From contig CAJFUK010000002.1 in the NCBI GenBank assembly GCA_904420125.1, positions 1 to 62,374 on the forward strand: 62,374 nt of DNA, written 5' to 3'. The notes under the pieces are model-generated. The model worked only from the letters and a program-made list of their open reading frames with translations. It made no database searches and had not been told where the DNA came from. The stretch comes from Candidatus Falkowella caecavicola (GTDB lineage: Bacteria; Bacillota; Clostridia; Oscillospirales; Ruminococcaceae). Position numbers and translations under genes: made by a program. Positions 52,359 through 60,687 of this stretch are shown in pieces; the first letter of the stretch is position 1, and each line of letters starts with the position of its first letter.

Positions 52359-53660
52359 ATGTTTCAAAATACAGAGACAGAACGGATTACGGCACAACTA
52401 TCAGCGGCGGCCCCTATGGAATTAGAACAAATACTGGCTGCCAGAATCGACGAATGGCTTCGATCGGATAAACGGGCCTGGATGCTGACTGGGGAGCGGT
52501 ATTATCGGAATCAGACCGATATCTACGAAAAACGCCGGGAAATTGCAGGAAGAATGCTGAAAAACCGGTCCAACCAACAGTTGGCCCATCCGTTTATTCG
52601 GAAGCTGACCGATCAGAAAACCGGATACCTGCTTGGGAAAATGCCGAGTATCCTGACAGAGAACCAAAGTCTGAAATCAGAACTACAGGATATTTTTGAC
52701 CGGAATTTCTGGAGAATCTTTAAAAACCTGGGGAAAGAAGCGATTACAAAAGGGGTTGCCTGGTTGCAGGTCTATTTTGCGGGAGGAAAGATTGCGTTTC
52801 AGAAAATTCCTTCGGAAGAGATTATTCCTTTATGGGAGGATGCTTTTTGTGAACGATTAGAGGGACTCTTGCGGGTTTATACGGAAGAAGCCTATGAAGG
52901 GCGTAGAAAGACCACAGTTGTACATGCAGAGTACTGGAGTTCCAACGGAATGGATGCGTATATCTACCAGGGAGGAAAGCTGTTTCCCGATGCTTCACAG
53001 ACCCATTTTTTATTAGGCGGACAGCCGAGGAACTGGGGAAGAATTCCTTTTATTCCATTCCGATATAACGAGGAAGAACAACCTCTGGTCAACCTGATCA
53101 AAAGCCTTGTGGATAACTATGATTTGCAGGCCTCTATTTATGCGGACATGCTTGCCGATTTGCCCCAATTTATTTATAAGCTGGTTAATTATGGCGGACA
53201 GGATCTGGAAATGTTTCTGCGGGAATTACAGGAATACCGTGTTGTGTCTCTGGATGAAAACGGGGATGTAGATAAATTACAGGCCGACCCCAATACAGCA
53301 GCGGTAGAAGGCATGCTGTCCCAGGCGCGCAGGGATATTTATGAATTTGGACGCGGGGTGGACAGTCAGAATGAACAACTTGGCAATGCATCCGGAACTG
53401 CTTTGAAATTCCGGTATGCTGATCTGGATATGGACTGCAATATTTTAGAGACCGAGTTCCAGAAAAGTTTTGAAGAGCTTTTATGGTTTGTCAAACAATA
53501 TTTATTCTTTACCGGAAAAGGAAATTATTTGGATGAAAAGGTGGAATTAATTCTCAATAGGGACATACTGATCGCAGAAAGCGAGGCAATTGCTAACTGT
53601 AAAGAAAGTGTGGGGATTATTCCGGATGCGGTGATCGCCGCCAATCATCCCTGGATGTAA
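52359..53660 (+). CDS. portal protein (SPP1 gp6-like)
   Basis: 433 residues. YRNQTDIYEKRREI near the N-terminus, KRSNQQLAHPF-like segment and TKGVAWLQVYF match the SPP1 gp6 family of portal proteins, which form the 12-fold DNA channel at one capsid vertex. GAGGAGGAAG precedes the ATG at 52359. Complete and uninterrupted. Confidence 0.9.
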   Translation: MFQNTETERITAQLSAAAPMELEQILAARIDEWLRSDKRAWMLTGERYYRNQTDIYEKRREIAGRMLKNRSNQQLAHPFIRKLTDQKTGYLLGKMPSILTENQSLKSELQDIFDRNFWRIFKNLGKEAITKGVAWLQVYFAGGKIAFQKIPSEEIIPLWEDAFCERLEGLLRVYTEEAYEGRRKTTVVHAEYWSSNGMDAYIYQGGKLFPDASQTHFLLGGQPRNWGRIPFIPFRYNEEEQPLVNLIKSLVDNYDLQASIYADMLADLPQFIYKLVNYGGQDLEMFLRELQEYRVVSLDENGDVDKLQADPNTAAVEGMLSQARRDIYEFGRGVDSQNEQLGNASGTALKFRYADLDMDCNILETEFQKSFEELLWFVKQYLFFTGKGNYLDEKVELILNRDILIAESEAIANCKESVGIIPDAVIAANHPWM

Positions 53661-53684
53661 ACGCCGGAAAGGAGGTGAACAGAG

Positions 53685-54053
53685 ATGCAAGAAGAAATGA
53701 CAGGCACAGATCTCGATACAACCGATGAATTGTCTCATTTGCTGGAAATAGAACGACAGGAAAAAACGGCCGCTTTGGAAGAAGTACGGCAGCTGCGGAT
53801 TGATCTGGCGATTGAGCGGGCACTGGGGTCAGAGTGTCTGGATCTGCCGGTAGCGGCTGGACTGATTGACCGAAGCAAAATTGAACTGGATTCATCTGGG
53901 CAAATCAACAGCGGTTTGGATGAACAAATAGAAAACATCCGAAGAGAAAAACCTTATTTATTCCATCAGACTCCAACTTCTATGAGACCAAGCGCGCCAC
54001 AGAAGAGAGAAAGTGTGGATGCCTTTTTACAAGGTTTTAGCAAACAATACTAA
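53685..54053 (+). CDS. capsid scaffold-like protein
   Basis: 122 residues, acidic, helical and coiled-coil in the middle (LLEIERQEKTAALEEVRQL), ending in a short Phe/Tyr-bearing tail. Its place between portal and capsid genes and its composition match DUF4355-type scaffold proteins, though it is shorter than most. GGAGGTG precedes the ATG. Confidence 0.72.
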   Translation: MQEEMTGTDLDTTDELSHLLEIERQEKTAALEEVRQLRIDLAIERALGSECLDLPVAAGLIDRSKIELDSSGQINSGLDEQIENIRREKPYLFHQTPTSMRPSAPQKRESVDAFLQGFSKQY

Positions 54054-54081
54054 ATTTGATTGATTACAAGGAGGACTTTTT

Positions 54082-54918
54082 ATGGCAACAACTGTAAATT
54101 ACGCACAAAAATATGCACAGAATGTCGATGAACGATTTTCACTGGAGGCGCTGACCACACCGGCAGTCAACAACGATTATGATTTTGATGGCGTCAACAC
54201 GGTCAATGTGTATTCGATTCCAGCCGCCACGATGGGAAACTATACCCTGCAGGGAACCAGTCGGTACGGCACGCCGGGAGAACTTTCCAACAGCGTGCAG
54301 ACACTGACCCTTTCCCGGGATCGTTCCTTTACTTTCACGATTGACCGGCGCAATTATTCCGATACCATGATGACGATGGAAGCAGGACGCGCGCTGGCAA
54401 GACAAATGGATGAAGCAGTCATTCCGGAGATTGATCAGTACCGTCTGGAGAAGATTGCGGCCGCTACCACTCCGGTTGTGGGTGCTGTCACAAAAACAAA
54501 CGCTTATGAAGTTTTTCTGGATGGTACGGCAGCGTTGACAGAAGCCAAAGTGCCGCTGCATGGGCGGGTTGCGTTCATTACGCCGACATTCTTTAAACTG
54601 ATTAAACTGGACGGTACGTTCATTAAATCGGGTGATCTTTCCCAGCAGATGCTTCTCAAGGGGCAGATTGGTACAGTCGACAATGTACCACTGATTCTGA
54701 CGCCAGCCAGTTATCTGCCGGAAAACACGGCATTTTTGCTGACGCATCCGGCAGCGACTGTTTCCCCAGTTAAACTGGCAGAATACCGTGTGCATGAGAA
54801 TCCGCCGGGAATCAGCGGATGGCTGGTAGAAGGACGTTTTTATTACGACGCTTTTGTTCTGAACAATAAGAAAAGCGCGATCTATCTACATACGACTGCC
54901 GCGGCTACCTCTGATTAA
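54082..54918 (+). CDS. major capsid protein
   Basis: 278 residues, HK97-fold type. NYAQKYAQNVDERF and FDGVNTVNVYSIP open the protein; RSFTFTIDRRN, then the A-domain-like segment GQIGTVDNVPLILTP and FYYDAFVLNNKK close it. The length suits the small myophage or PBSX-like group. Follows scaffold directly, 28 bases apart, with AAGGAGG. Confidence 0.88.
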   Translation: MATTVNYAQKYAQNVDERFSLEALTTPAVNNDYDFDGVNTVNVYSIPAATMGNYTLQGTSRYGTPGELSNSVQTLTLSRDRSFTFTIDRRNYSDTMMTMEAGRALARQMDEAVIPEIDQYRLEKIAAATTPVVGAVTKTNAYEVFLDGTAALTEAKVPLHGRVAFITPTFFKLIKLDGTFIKSGDLSQQMLLKGQIGTVDNVPLILTPASYLPENTAFLLTHPAATVSPVKLAEYRVHENPPGISGWLVEGRFYYDAFVLNNKKSAIYLHTTAAATSD

Positions 54919-55256
54919 TGCAGAATCGTTCAAGCATCAGAAGAACAGACAGCCGTGAGATGCGAACCCCAGGGTGTTAGCGGCCGGCTAATTCACGCAC
55001 AGAAATGAACGAAAAGGGCAGGAGCAGACTGAGTAAAGGGGTAAGAGTCAGACAAAAGAGTCTGTGAAGGATCGTTTTGGGGAACAGATCATTCGGCCTT
55101 GCTGCCGGGATTGAGGGCTGCCTGGGCGGTGGCAGCATCCGGGCAGGAGAAATCAGCCGTCCAGTATCGCCGGATAACGGTCTATGAAAAGGAAGAAAGT
55201 CGGAGAAGTCCGGCGGGAAAGGGAAAGTGGGATAAAAAAGAATGGAGGTTTCAGGA
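54919..55256 (+). other. 338-bp non-coding gap inside the head operon
   Basis: Purine- and GC-rich sequence between capsid and connector genes where phages normally have only a few bases. No start with ribosome binding site gives a frame beyond about 20 codons. TTAGCGGCCGGCTAA at about 54977-54991 is a near-palindrome. Either a decayed gene or a structured RNA. Confidence 0.4.
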
Positions 55257-55604
55257 TTGGATATCATGGAGTTGGTAAGCGGCCGGACGCAGATAGAAGA
55301 CGAGGATATTTTAGAAGAGGCGGTCTTAGAAACTGCGCAGACAATCCGTAATTACTGCGGTTTTGAGCAAAATGAGGAAATACCGGAACCGCTTACCTAT
55401 GTATGGGCTGGTATGGCTGTGGAACTGGCAGAGAAGCGGGCGCGGGAACGTACGGGAATGGTCGATACCACAGGAGCGGCGCAAACTGTCAAAGTAGGAG
55501 ACACCTCAGTTACGCTTCGTACGCCGCATACAGACAGTACGGAAGAACTGACGCTGCACTACCGGCAGCAACTGAACGGTTTTCGGAGGATGAACTTTAT
55601 ATGA
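55257..55604 (+). CDS. head-tail connector protein (gp6-like adaptor)
   Basis: About 115 residues, helical, of the small adaptor family (YqbG/HK97 gp6-like) that attaches to the portal ring. ETAQTIRNYCGF and YVWAGMAVELAEKRA are typical. GGAGG is well placed for TTG 55257; an ATG at 55242 precedes the ribosome binding site. It overlaps the next gene by ATGA. Confidence 0.72.
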   Translation: MDIMELVSGRTQIEDEDILEEAVLETAQTIRNYCGFEQNEEIPEPLTYVWAGMAVELAEKRARERTGMVDTTGAAQTVKVGDTSVTLRTPHTDSTEELTLHYRQQLNGFRRMNFI

Positions 55605-55996
55605 GCATTTTTTCATCCGGCATGGTCTCACGTTTGATTGCGCAGCTGTTTGAGGATCGAGCTTCCGTTTACCGATCAGAAGAAGGGAAAAATCCAGATG
55701 GCACCACTGCTTCTGGGTTACAGGAAATCCCGGTTTTACAGGATCTTCCCTGTAGAATCAGCTTTCCTTACCAGGTGAACCTGGATCAACCCTACAATAT
55801 CTGTACCCAAAACAATCCGGAACGGATGCGGGGCAAGCTTTTTCTGCCGCCCGAAACAGATATTCGAAAAGGGGATTTTATTCGGGTCCAGCGGAGAGAA
55901 GCGGAAACATTGACAGAATATATCGGTTATGCAGGCGTGCCAATTCATTATTCGACACATATAGAGGTTATTTTTGAAGAACGACGCTTTGCGTAG
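55601..55996 (+). CDS. head closure (head-tail joining) protein
   Basis: 131 residues, mainly beta. The pattern VYRSEEGKNPDG, LPCRISFPYQVN, KLFLPPETDIRKGDFIRV and a final Tyr/Ile-rich strand matches PBSX YqbH/XkdH-like head closure proteins. Coupled to the upstream adaptor by a 4-base overlap. Confidence 0.72.
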   Translation: MSIFSSGMVSRLIAQLFEDRASVYRSEEGKNPDGTTASGLQEIPVLQDLPCRISFPYQVNLDQPYNICTQNNPERMRGKLFLPPETDIRKGDFIRVQRREAETLTEYIGYAGVPIHYSTHIEVIFEERRFA

Positions 55997-56018
55997 CTGT
56001 CAAAGGAGGTGATGAGAA

Positions 56019-56441
56019 TTGATTGAAGGGGAGACTGTCAAAAGCGGAGTGGCCAGACGGCTGGCGGAGGGGTTTACCTGTCCAATTTACAAAGAAAGGG
56101 TGATGCAGGGATTTCAAACACCTTGTCTATTTATTGAACAGGGAGAGGTAAAACAGAAAAACCAGCTCAACGGCTATGTCCTGCGGGAATACGGAATGAT
56201 TGTACATTATTATCCGCAGGAAAATTCTAAAACCCCCTATGAGGACTGTGCGGCGGCAGGTAATATTCTGGCTGAACTGCTGCGGATCATTGACGCAGAC
56301 GGACTTGTACGGGGCACAAACAGCCGCTATTCGATTAAAGACGGCGCTTTGTCTTTTCAGATCGTTTACCCGCTGCGGCTGGTAGAAGAAAGCCACACCG
56401 TAAAAATGCAGAAGGCAGCCGTTCATACACAGCTCAGCTGA
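56019..56441 (+). CDS. tail terminator / completion protein
   Basis: 140 residues with alternating strands and helices (FTCPIYKERVMQGFQTPCLFI; IVHYYPQ; ALSFQIVYPLRLVEE), as in the XkdJ/DUF6838 family that caps the tail tube. Starts at TTG 56019 with AAAGGAGGTGATG. Sheath gene follows after a 142-base gap. Confidence 0.72.
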   Translation: MIEGETVKSGVARRLAEGFTCPIYKERVMQGFQTPCLFIEQGEVKQKNQLNGYVLREYGMIVHYYPQENSKTPYEDCAAAGNILAELLRIIDADGLVRGTNSRYSIKDGALSFQIVYPLRLVEESHTVKMQKAAVHTQLS

Positions 56442-56583
56442 TCTGCAAATTCATATAACAATAAACGCCAATTCCTATTTGTGTGCCCGGCGCCCTGCAA
56501 AGATTTGAAAAGCCAGGGCTGAAATCCCACCGGAAACGCAAAGTCGAATGGAGATCAAACAAAAAATAACAGGAGGAAAACAA

Positions 56584-57894
56584 ATGGCAGGAGGAACATT
56601 TACAAGTTATACTAAGGTACGTCCAGGTGCATACATCAATATCAAAGGGGCAGATCAGAACACATACGTGTCCGGCGTTCGTGGGACAATGACAATGCCC
56701 ATGTCTCTTCCCTGGGGAGCAGAAGGAGAACTGGTTCAGATTTCGACAGAAGATCTACCGGAGCTGCAGTCTATGATTGGACTCACAACAGAAGACGAGG
56801 GCGCACAGTGGATACGTCTGGCATTCCGCAACTGTACAACTGCAATCCTTTACCGCATGAATCAGGGCGGAGTTAAGGCGACAGTCAGTACGGGAGGTTT
56901 GCAGGTCACCGCGAAATATCCGGGAAGTTTTGGTAATCGGATCCGTGTAGCGGTTGAAACAGCGGAAGCCGCTTTTCAGGTTGTCACCTATATTGATACT
57001 GCAGAAAAGGATCGTCAGACAGTTTCTTCGGCAGCAGAGCTGCAGGGCAATACATGGGTGGATTTTGCCGCTGCTGAGGAAGAAGAACTTGTCGCAGCCG
57101 CGGCCGTATCCCTGACCGGCGGAACAGACGGAGAAGAAGAAGAGGATTATACGGGATATTTTGCGGCTCTGCAAAATATTTTCTTTAACACGATGGCTAT
57201 ACCGAGTACGGAAGAGACACTCAAGGAAGAAGCAGTCGCATTCGTACGCCGTTTGCGTGAAGAAGAAGGACAGAAGGTACAGGCGGTTCTGATCAATTAT
57301 CCGGAGGCCGACTATGAAGGCATTCTGTCAGTGAGTCAGGGCTTTTCAGACGCGTCGGAGACTGTGGACGAAAAGGGTTTCTGTGTTTATGCAGCCGGTA
57401 TGACCGCAGGCGCTGAACTGAATGAAAGCAATACATATCATGTGATCGAAGGTGCAACCAAAATCAGTTCTATTCCGGAAAATCTGGAGAAAGCTCTCCG
57501 TAACGGTCAATTGCTGCTGACCTACCGGCAGGATGGCAATGTAGTGGTTGAAAAAGATATCAATACACTGCATACCTTTACTCCGGAGAAAACCTATACT
57601 TTCAGCAAAAATCGCGTCATCCGCTGCCTGGACGATATCGCCAACAGCGTTCGCAAAATTTTTGAAAACAAGTATATCGGTAAAGTGAATAATGACGCCA
57701 GTGGACGCAGTGTCTTTAAAGGCGAACTGGTGGGCTATCTCAATCAACTGCAGGGCATGGGTGGTATTCAGAATTTTTCTGCCGCAGATGTTACTGTAAC
57801 CGCAGGAAATGATGCAGACACTATTATCGTCGATTTGGCAATACAGCCGGTTGATGCACTGGAAAAACTGTATATGACCGTGACCATTGCCTAA
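56584..57894 (+). CDS. tail sheath protein (XkdK-like)
   Basis: 436 residues. The start GGTFTSYTKVRPGAYINIKG and the end DLAIQPVDALEKLYMTVTIA are the hallmark segments of contractile phage sheath proteins. This proves a myovirus-type contractile tail. ACAGGAGG precedes ATG 56584; the upstream frame adds 12 unsupported residues. Confidence 0.95.
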   Translation: MAGGTFTSYTKVRPGAYINIKGADQNTYVSGVRGTMTMPMSLPWGAEGELVQISTEDLPELQSMIGLTTEDEGAQWIRLAFRNCTTAILYRMNQGGVKATVSTGGLQVTAKYPGSFGNRIRVAVETAEAAFQVVTYIDTAEKDRQTVSSAAELQGNTWVDFAAAEEEELVAAAAVSLTGGTDGEEEEDYTGYFAALQNIFFNTMAIPSTEETLKEEAVAFVRRLREEEGQKVQAVLINYPEADYEGILSVSQGFSDASETVDEKGFCVYAAGMTAGAELNESNTYHVIEGATKISSIPENLEKALRNGQLLLTYRQDGNVVVEKDINTLHTFTPEKTYTFSKNRVIRCLDDIANSVRKIFENKYIGKVNNDASGRSVFKGELVGYLNQLQGMGGIQNFSAADVTVTAGNDADTIIVDLAIQPVDALEKLYMTVTIA

Positions 57895-57917
57895 TAAAAA
57901 ATAAGGAGGAAAAATAA

Positions 57918-58391
57918 ATGGCCTATTTACGCGCACAGGATACCATTTCCGGACAGGAAGGGAAAATTACTTTTGATATTGATAATAACGTAGAGTTCGG
58001 CGGATTTGTAAAAAAAGTCGAAGCCAAATTTGAAAAACAGAAAACAGAGGTCAAAACGCTTGGCAAAAGAGGCACTCAGCATAAGGCCAACGGTTGGAAT
58101 GGCACCGGTTCTTTTACCCTGTATTATGTAACCAGTAAATTCCGCAAAATGGCGCTGGATTATGCCAAAAACGGAAAAGACGTCTATTTCACAGTGACGG
58201 TGGAGAACGATGACCCGACCAGCACGATCGGTAAGCAGACAGTTGTACTTTATAACTGCAATATTGACAGCATGATTCTTGCCAGCGTGGATGTAGACAG
58301 TGAAGTCCTGGAAGAAGATATGGAATTCACCTTTGACGATTTTGACATTCTGGACGAATTTGGAAATCCAATGAGCGGTGCAACAGAATAA
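57918..58391 (+). CDS. tail tube protein (XkdM-like)
   Basis: 157 residues. DTISGQEGKITFDID, GKRGTQHKANGWNGTGSFT and YYVTSKFRKMAL match the inner-tube protein of PBSX-like contractile tails. 23 bases after sheath with AAGGAGG. Confidence 0.93.
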   Translation: MAYLRAQDTISGQEGKITFDIDNNVEFGGFVKKVEAKFEKQKTEVKTLGKRGTQHKANGWNGTGSFTLYYVTSKFRKMALDYAKNGKDVYFTVTVENDDPTSTIGKQTVVLYNCNIDSMILASVDVDSEVLEEDMEFTFDDFDILDEFGNPMSGATE

Positions 58392-58432
58392 CCTTTGAAG
58401 GGAGAAACAGACGATGGCAGGAGCTGAAAAAT

Positions 58433-58771
58433 TTGTCGATATTATGCGGGAAGTTGCGCAACACGCTTACCCGCATCATGACCGGAGAGGAATTCGGGGA
58501 ATATCAGAAACAGGCGGTTTTGATGGGACGGCATCGTAAAATCAATTTTGACATCAAACGTTTTAATGAACTGGTTGTGATTAATAATACAGTGGAGCCA
58601 AACTTTAAAGATGCAGAGAGCATCCGGACGGCTGGTTGTACTACACCGGAACAGTTTTTGTATAAGTCGCTGCTGGCGGGAGAAATCAGCGAACTTTCCA
58701 ACCGGATTTCTCAGCTATCCGGTTTCGATCAGAATCTGGAACAGGCGGTGGACGAAGCAAAAAACTCATAA
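58433..58771 (+). CDS. tail assembly chaperone, first frame (XkdN/gpG-like)
   Basis: 112 residues; TGEEFGEYQKQAV, VVINNTVEPNFKDAES and LAGEISELSNRISQLSGFD match the conserved C-terminal half of XkdN-like chaperones. TTG 58433 has AGGAG 9 bases ahead. A competing ATG at 58414 with AGGGAG opens another frame of 42 codons, and the normal N-terminal part of the family is missing, so a frameshift or a shortened start is likely. The 3' end carries the slippery site that fuses it to the next frame. Confidence 0.72.
   Translation: MSILCGKLRNTLTRIMTGEEFGEYQKQAVLMGRHRKINFDIKRFNELVVINNTVEPNFKDAESIRTAGCTTPEQFLYKSLLAGEISELSNRISQLSGFDQNLEQAVDEAKNS
58759..58765 (+). promoter_or_regulatory. programmed -1 frameshift slippery heptamer A AAA AAC
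   Basis: The zero frame reads GCA AAA AAC TCA TAA, so the heptamer lies exactly in the X XXY YYZ register and one codon before the chaperone stop. A -1 slip leads into CTC ATA AAG GAA... which stays open and in frame with the next ORF (58792-58974). Confidence 0.7.
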
Positions 58772-58974
58772 AGGAAGGGGACGGCGAGACGATGTACGCT
58801 TATTTTGCGCTGCATAAATTCCACTGGGAACCGTCTCGCATTGCCAACCTTCCCATGCGTGAAAAAGCGCTGGTCATTGCGATAATTCGCCAACGGCTGG
58901 AGGATGAACGTAAAGAACAGCCTGTAAACTGGAGAGGACATAAAAAAAGGTATCCGCATTCTATCTGTTTTTAG
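58766..58974 (+). CDS. tail assembly chaperone, second frame (gpT-like)
   Basis: As a separate ORF it begins at ATG 58792 (60 residues, FHWEPSRIANLPMREKALVI), with GGAAGGGG upstream. The frame is open back to the slippery site, so the main product is probably the fusion of about 180 residues made by -1 frameshift, as in the lambda G/GT pair. The second-frame domain matches the small helical ORF that follows XkdN in clostridial PBSX-like prophages. A tape-measure gene should follow but does not. Confidence 0.7.
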
Positions 58975-59055
58975 GAGTAAAAAGATTCCAAAAGAATCTA
59001 GATCATGGTATCATCTTTTCAACATCAATGATTTGAAAGACATAGAGGAAGATAG

Positions 59056-59151
59056 ATGATGAAGAAAAGCATGATTGCTGCGATTGTTACTGGTATTGTC
59101 GTTATAGGCGTAATCGACCAGTATCGTGGATATGCCGCAGAAGCCTTCTGA
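59056..59151 (+). CDS. 31-residue single-helix membrane peptide
   Basis: MMKKSMIAAIVTGIVVIGVI then a short polar tail: one membrane helix with a positive start. GAGG is 7 bases before the first ATG. It occupies the position of the missing tape-measure gene and is followed by its own terminator. May be a small holin-like or toxin-like peptide, or a chance frame; I cannot decide. Confidence 0.45.
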   Translation: MMKKSMIAAIVTGIVVIGVIDQYRGYAAEAF

Positions 59152-59165
59152 GACAGACGGCAGGG

Positions 59166-59208
59166 AAAAGCCAGCCGATGTTTCCCGCATCGGCTGGCTT
59201 TTACTTTT
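59166..59208 (+). terminator. terminator inside the tail module
   Basis: AAAAGCCAGCCGATG pairs with CATCGGCTGGCTTTT, followed by ACTTTTGTTT. A strong terminator here would cut the tail transcript before the XkdP-like gene. Confidence 0.8.
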
Positions 59209-59222
59209 GTTTACGGAGGTAT

Positions 59223-59309
59223 ATGAATGACGATTACAGAAAGTTTGCAGCATCAGAGAGGGGATACACAGGATATCCCTCAACCTTGAAATTGAATAAG
59301 GAGGTGTGA
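59223..59309 (+). CDS. short ORF before the XkdP-like gene
   Basis: CGGAGG is followed by two overlapping frames: ATG 59227 (20 codons, MTITESLQHQRG) at ideal spacing, or ATG 59223 (28 codons, MNDDYRKFAASERGYTG), which ends just before the next gene. Possibly the surviving edge of a deleted tape-measure gene. Confidence 0.35.
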   Translation: MNDDYRKFAASERGYTGYPSTLKLNKEV

Positions 59310-59311
59310 CG

Positions 59312-60007
59312 ATGACAATGACAATGAAATTCGTTTATCACAATAAGGAATATTATTTGCCAGTGAATCCGGAAGAAGTAACGATTTCTCAAAAGAACAG
59401 CAATGAGACCCAAAAAGTAGTTTCTTTTGGAGAAGTTAGCTTACTGGGAACGCCACAATTACGAGAATTCCAGATTAAAAGTTTTTTTCCGACCCAAAAC
59501 GGCCGGCCTTATGCAGCGGCTACCGGATCCAAATTCCGTCTTCCCCGCGTTTATATCGACCTGTTTGAACAAATCTGCGCGGATCGGGAACCTGTTCGTT
59601 TTATCGCTTCGCAGCTTCGGTTAAATATGATGGTATCAATTGAAAGCTTTTCCTACAGTTACATTGCCCAAAATGAGGATGTCGCTTATGAGATTTATCT
59701 GAAAGAATACCGGCGCCCACGGGCAACTGTTCTCCATTTCCAGAAGGAATCGGATGGAGAGACGATGGAAAATACAGTGGAAGAACAGCCAGAAAATCCG
59801 GACAAACATCCGTATGTTGGCTGCTCTGTACGGGTGAATGGACGGCTCTATCAAGATAGCTACGGCAACAATCCTGGCAGGATGCTCTCCAATTATCAGG
59901 GAAAGATCAGCCTGATTGTACAAGGCAGGAGCCATCCATATCATATTACGACGCCGGAGGGTGACTGGCTTGGCTGGGTCACACAGAAGAGTGTGCAAGT
60001 GCTTTAA
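59312..60007 (+). CDS. XkdP-like tail protein (LysM/baseplate-hub type)
   Basis: About 231 residues. KFVYHNKEYYLPVNPEEVTI and FGEVSLLGTPQLREFQIKSFF match the N-terminal part of XkdP/gp53-like proteins that join tube to baseplate. The C-terminal 55 residues (NPGRMLSNYQGKISLIVQ; DWLGWV) resemble an SH3-like or LysM-like wall-binding module. GGAGG is 7 bases before ATG 59312. Confidence 0.8.
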   Translation: MTMTMKFVYHNKEYYLPVNPEEVTISQKNSNETQKVVSFGEVSLLGTPQLREFQIKSFFPTQNGRPYAAATGSKFRLPRVYIDLFEQICADREPVRFIASQLRLNMMVSIESFSYSYIAQNEDVAYEIYLKEYRRPRATVLHFQKESDGETMENTVEEQPENPDKHPYVGCSVRVNGRLYQDSYGNNPGRMLSNYQGKISLIVQGRSHPYHITTPEGDWLGWVTQKSVQVL

Positions 60008-60052
60008 AAATAAAGATCCCCGGCGATAACCGGGGATCTTTATTTTTATGAT
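60006..60052. terminator. bidirectional terminator after XkdP and SHOCT gene
   Basis: AAAAATAAAGATCCCCGG pairs with CCGGGGATCTTTATTTTT around a 5-base loop. It ends the plus-strand XkdP-like gene and the minus-strand SHOCT gene. Confidence 0.88.
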
Positions 60053-60082
60053 CTGTTTTTAAGACTGTTAGAATGCCTCATT

Positions 60083-60499
60083 TTATTCTTCCTGGATATG
60101 CAGGCCTATTTCCCGGCATTTCTGTTCGTATTCTTCCTGGGTCAAATGGCCACGTTCCAGAAGATCGCGATAGCGCTCTTCCATTTCTTCAGGCGTTGGC
60201 TGATGGAATCTGGTCGCCACATTGGGAGTCGGATCATTTTCATGGCTCTGAAACAGGAAAATATATCCGGTTTTATCCATCCACATGGGCATATCTGGAC
60301 TTAATTCAGATCGCTGGTGGAGACAATAGATCCCATAGGCAATCAAAATGACCGAGACGAGGGAAGCCACAGGAACATAATTCGACAGGAAATAGAAAAT
60401 AATTCCTAATAATAACTCCACAATTCCAGCAAACAACAGCAGACTACGCCGAAAAATAATTTTTTGGCGATGATATTTTTCTTCTTTTGCAAAATCCAT
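60083..60499 (-). CDS. SHOCT-domain membrane protein (antisense cargo)
   Basis: 138 residues: a short basic start (MDFAKEEKYHRQKII), two membrane helices (about 17-68), then a C-terminal SHOCT motif (EEMEERYRDLLERGHLTQEE YEQK written with a break). GGGAGGTG precedes ATG 60497-60499. It is transcribed against the tail operon from its own promoter region. SHOCT domains cap many membrane or regulatory proteins and may mediate oligomerisation. The C-terminal part is clearly paralogous to the gene at 62099-62374. Confidence 0.75.
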   Translation of the reverse strand: MDFAKEEKYHRQKIIFRRSLLLFAGIVELLLGIIFYFLSNYVPVASLVSVILIAYGIYCLHQRSELSPDMPMWMDKTGYIFLFQSHENDPTPNVATRFHQPTPEEMEERYRDLLERGHLTQEEYEQKCREIGLHIQEE

Positions 60500-60687
60500 C
60501 TCCAACACCTCCCGGGGACAATAACAATAGCAATCGCCATACAGTATTTCTTTTATTTTATCATATTTTTTATAAAAATACAAGGTAAAGATGAGAGTCC
60601 ATGAGACTTTTAACATGCTATACTTGAATCAGAAGGTGTATACAACCATCTCAAACACTTTGAAATTTAAAAGAAAGAGGTAATTTT

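Noticed and set aside
54977-55267. Minus-strand frame across the gap in the head operon
   Set aside because: Pro/Phe/Leu-rich, without ribosome binding site, and read against an otherwise single-direction operon; likely the complement of purine-rich DNA.
58414-58539. ATG with a good ribosome binding site just before the tail chaperone
   Set aside because: The frame stops after 42 codons and does not resemble the family. It may be the original start before a frameshift, so it is mentioned in the chaperone entry but not called as a gene.
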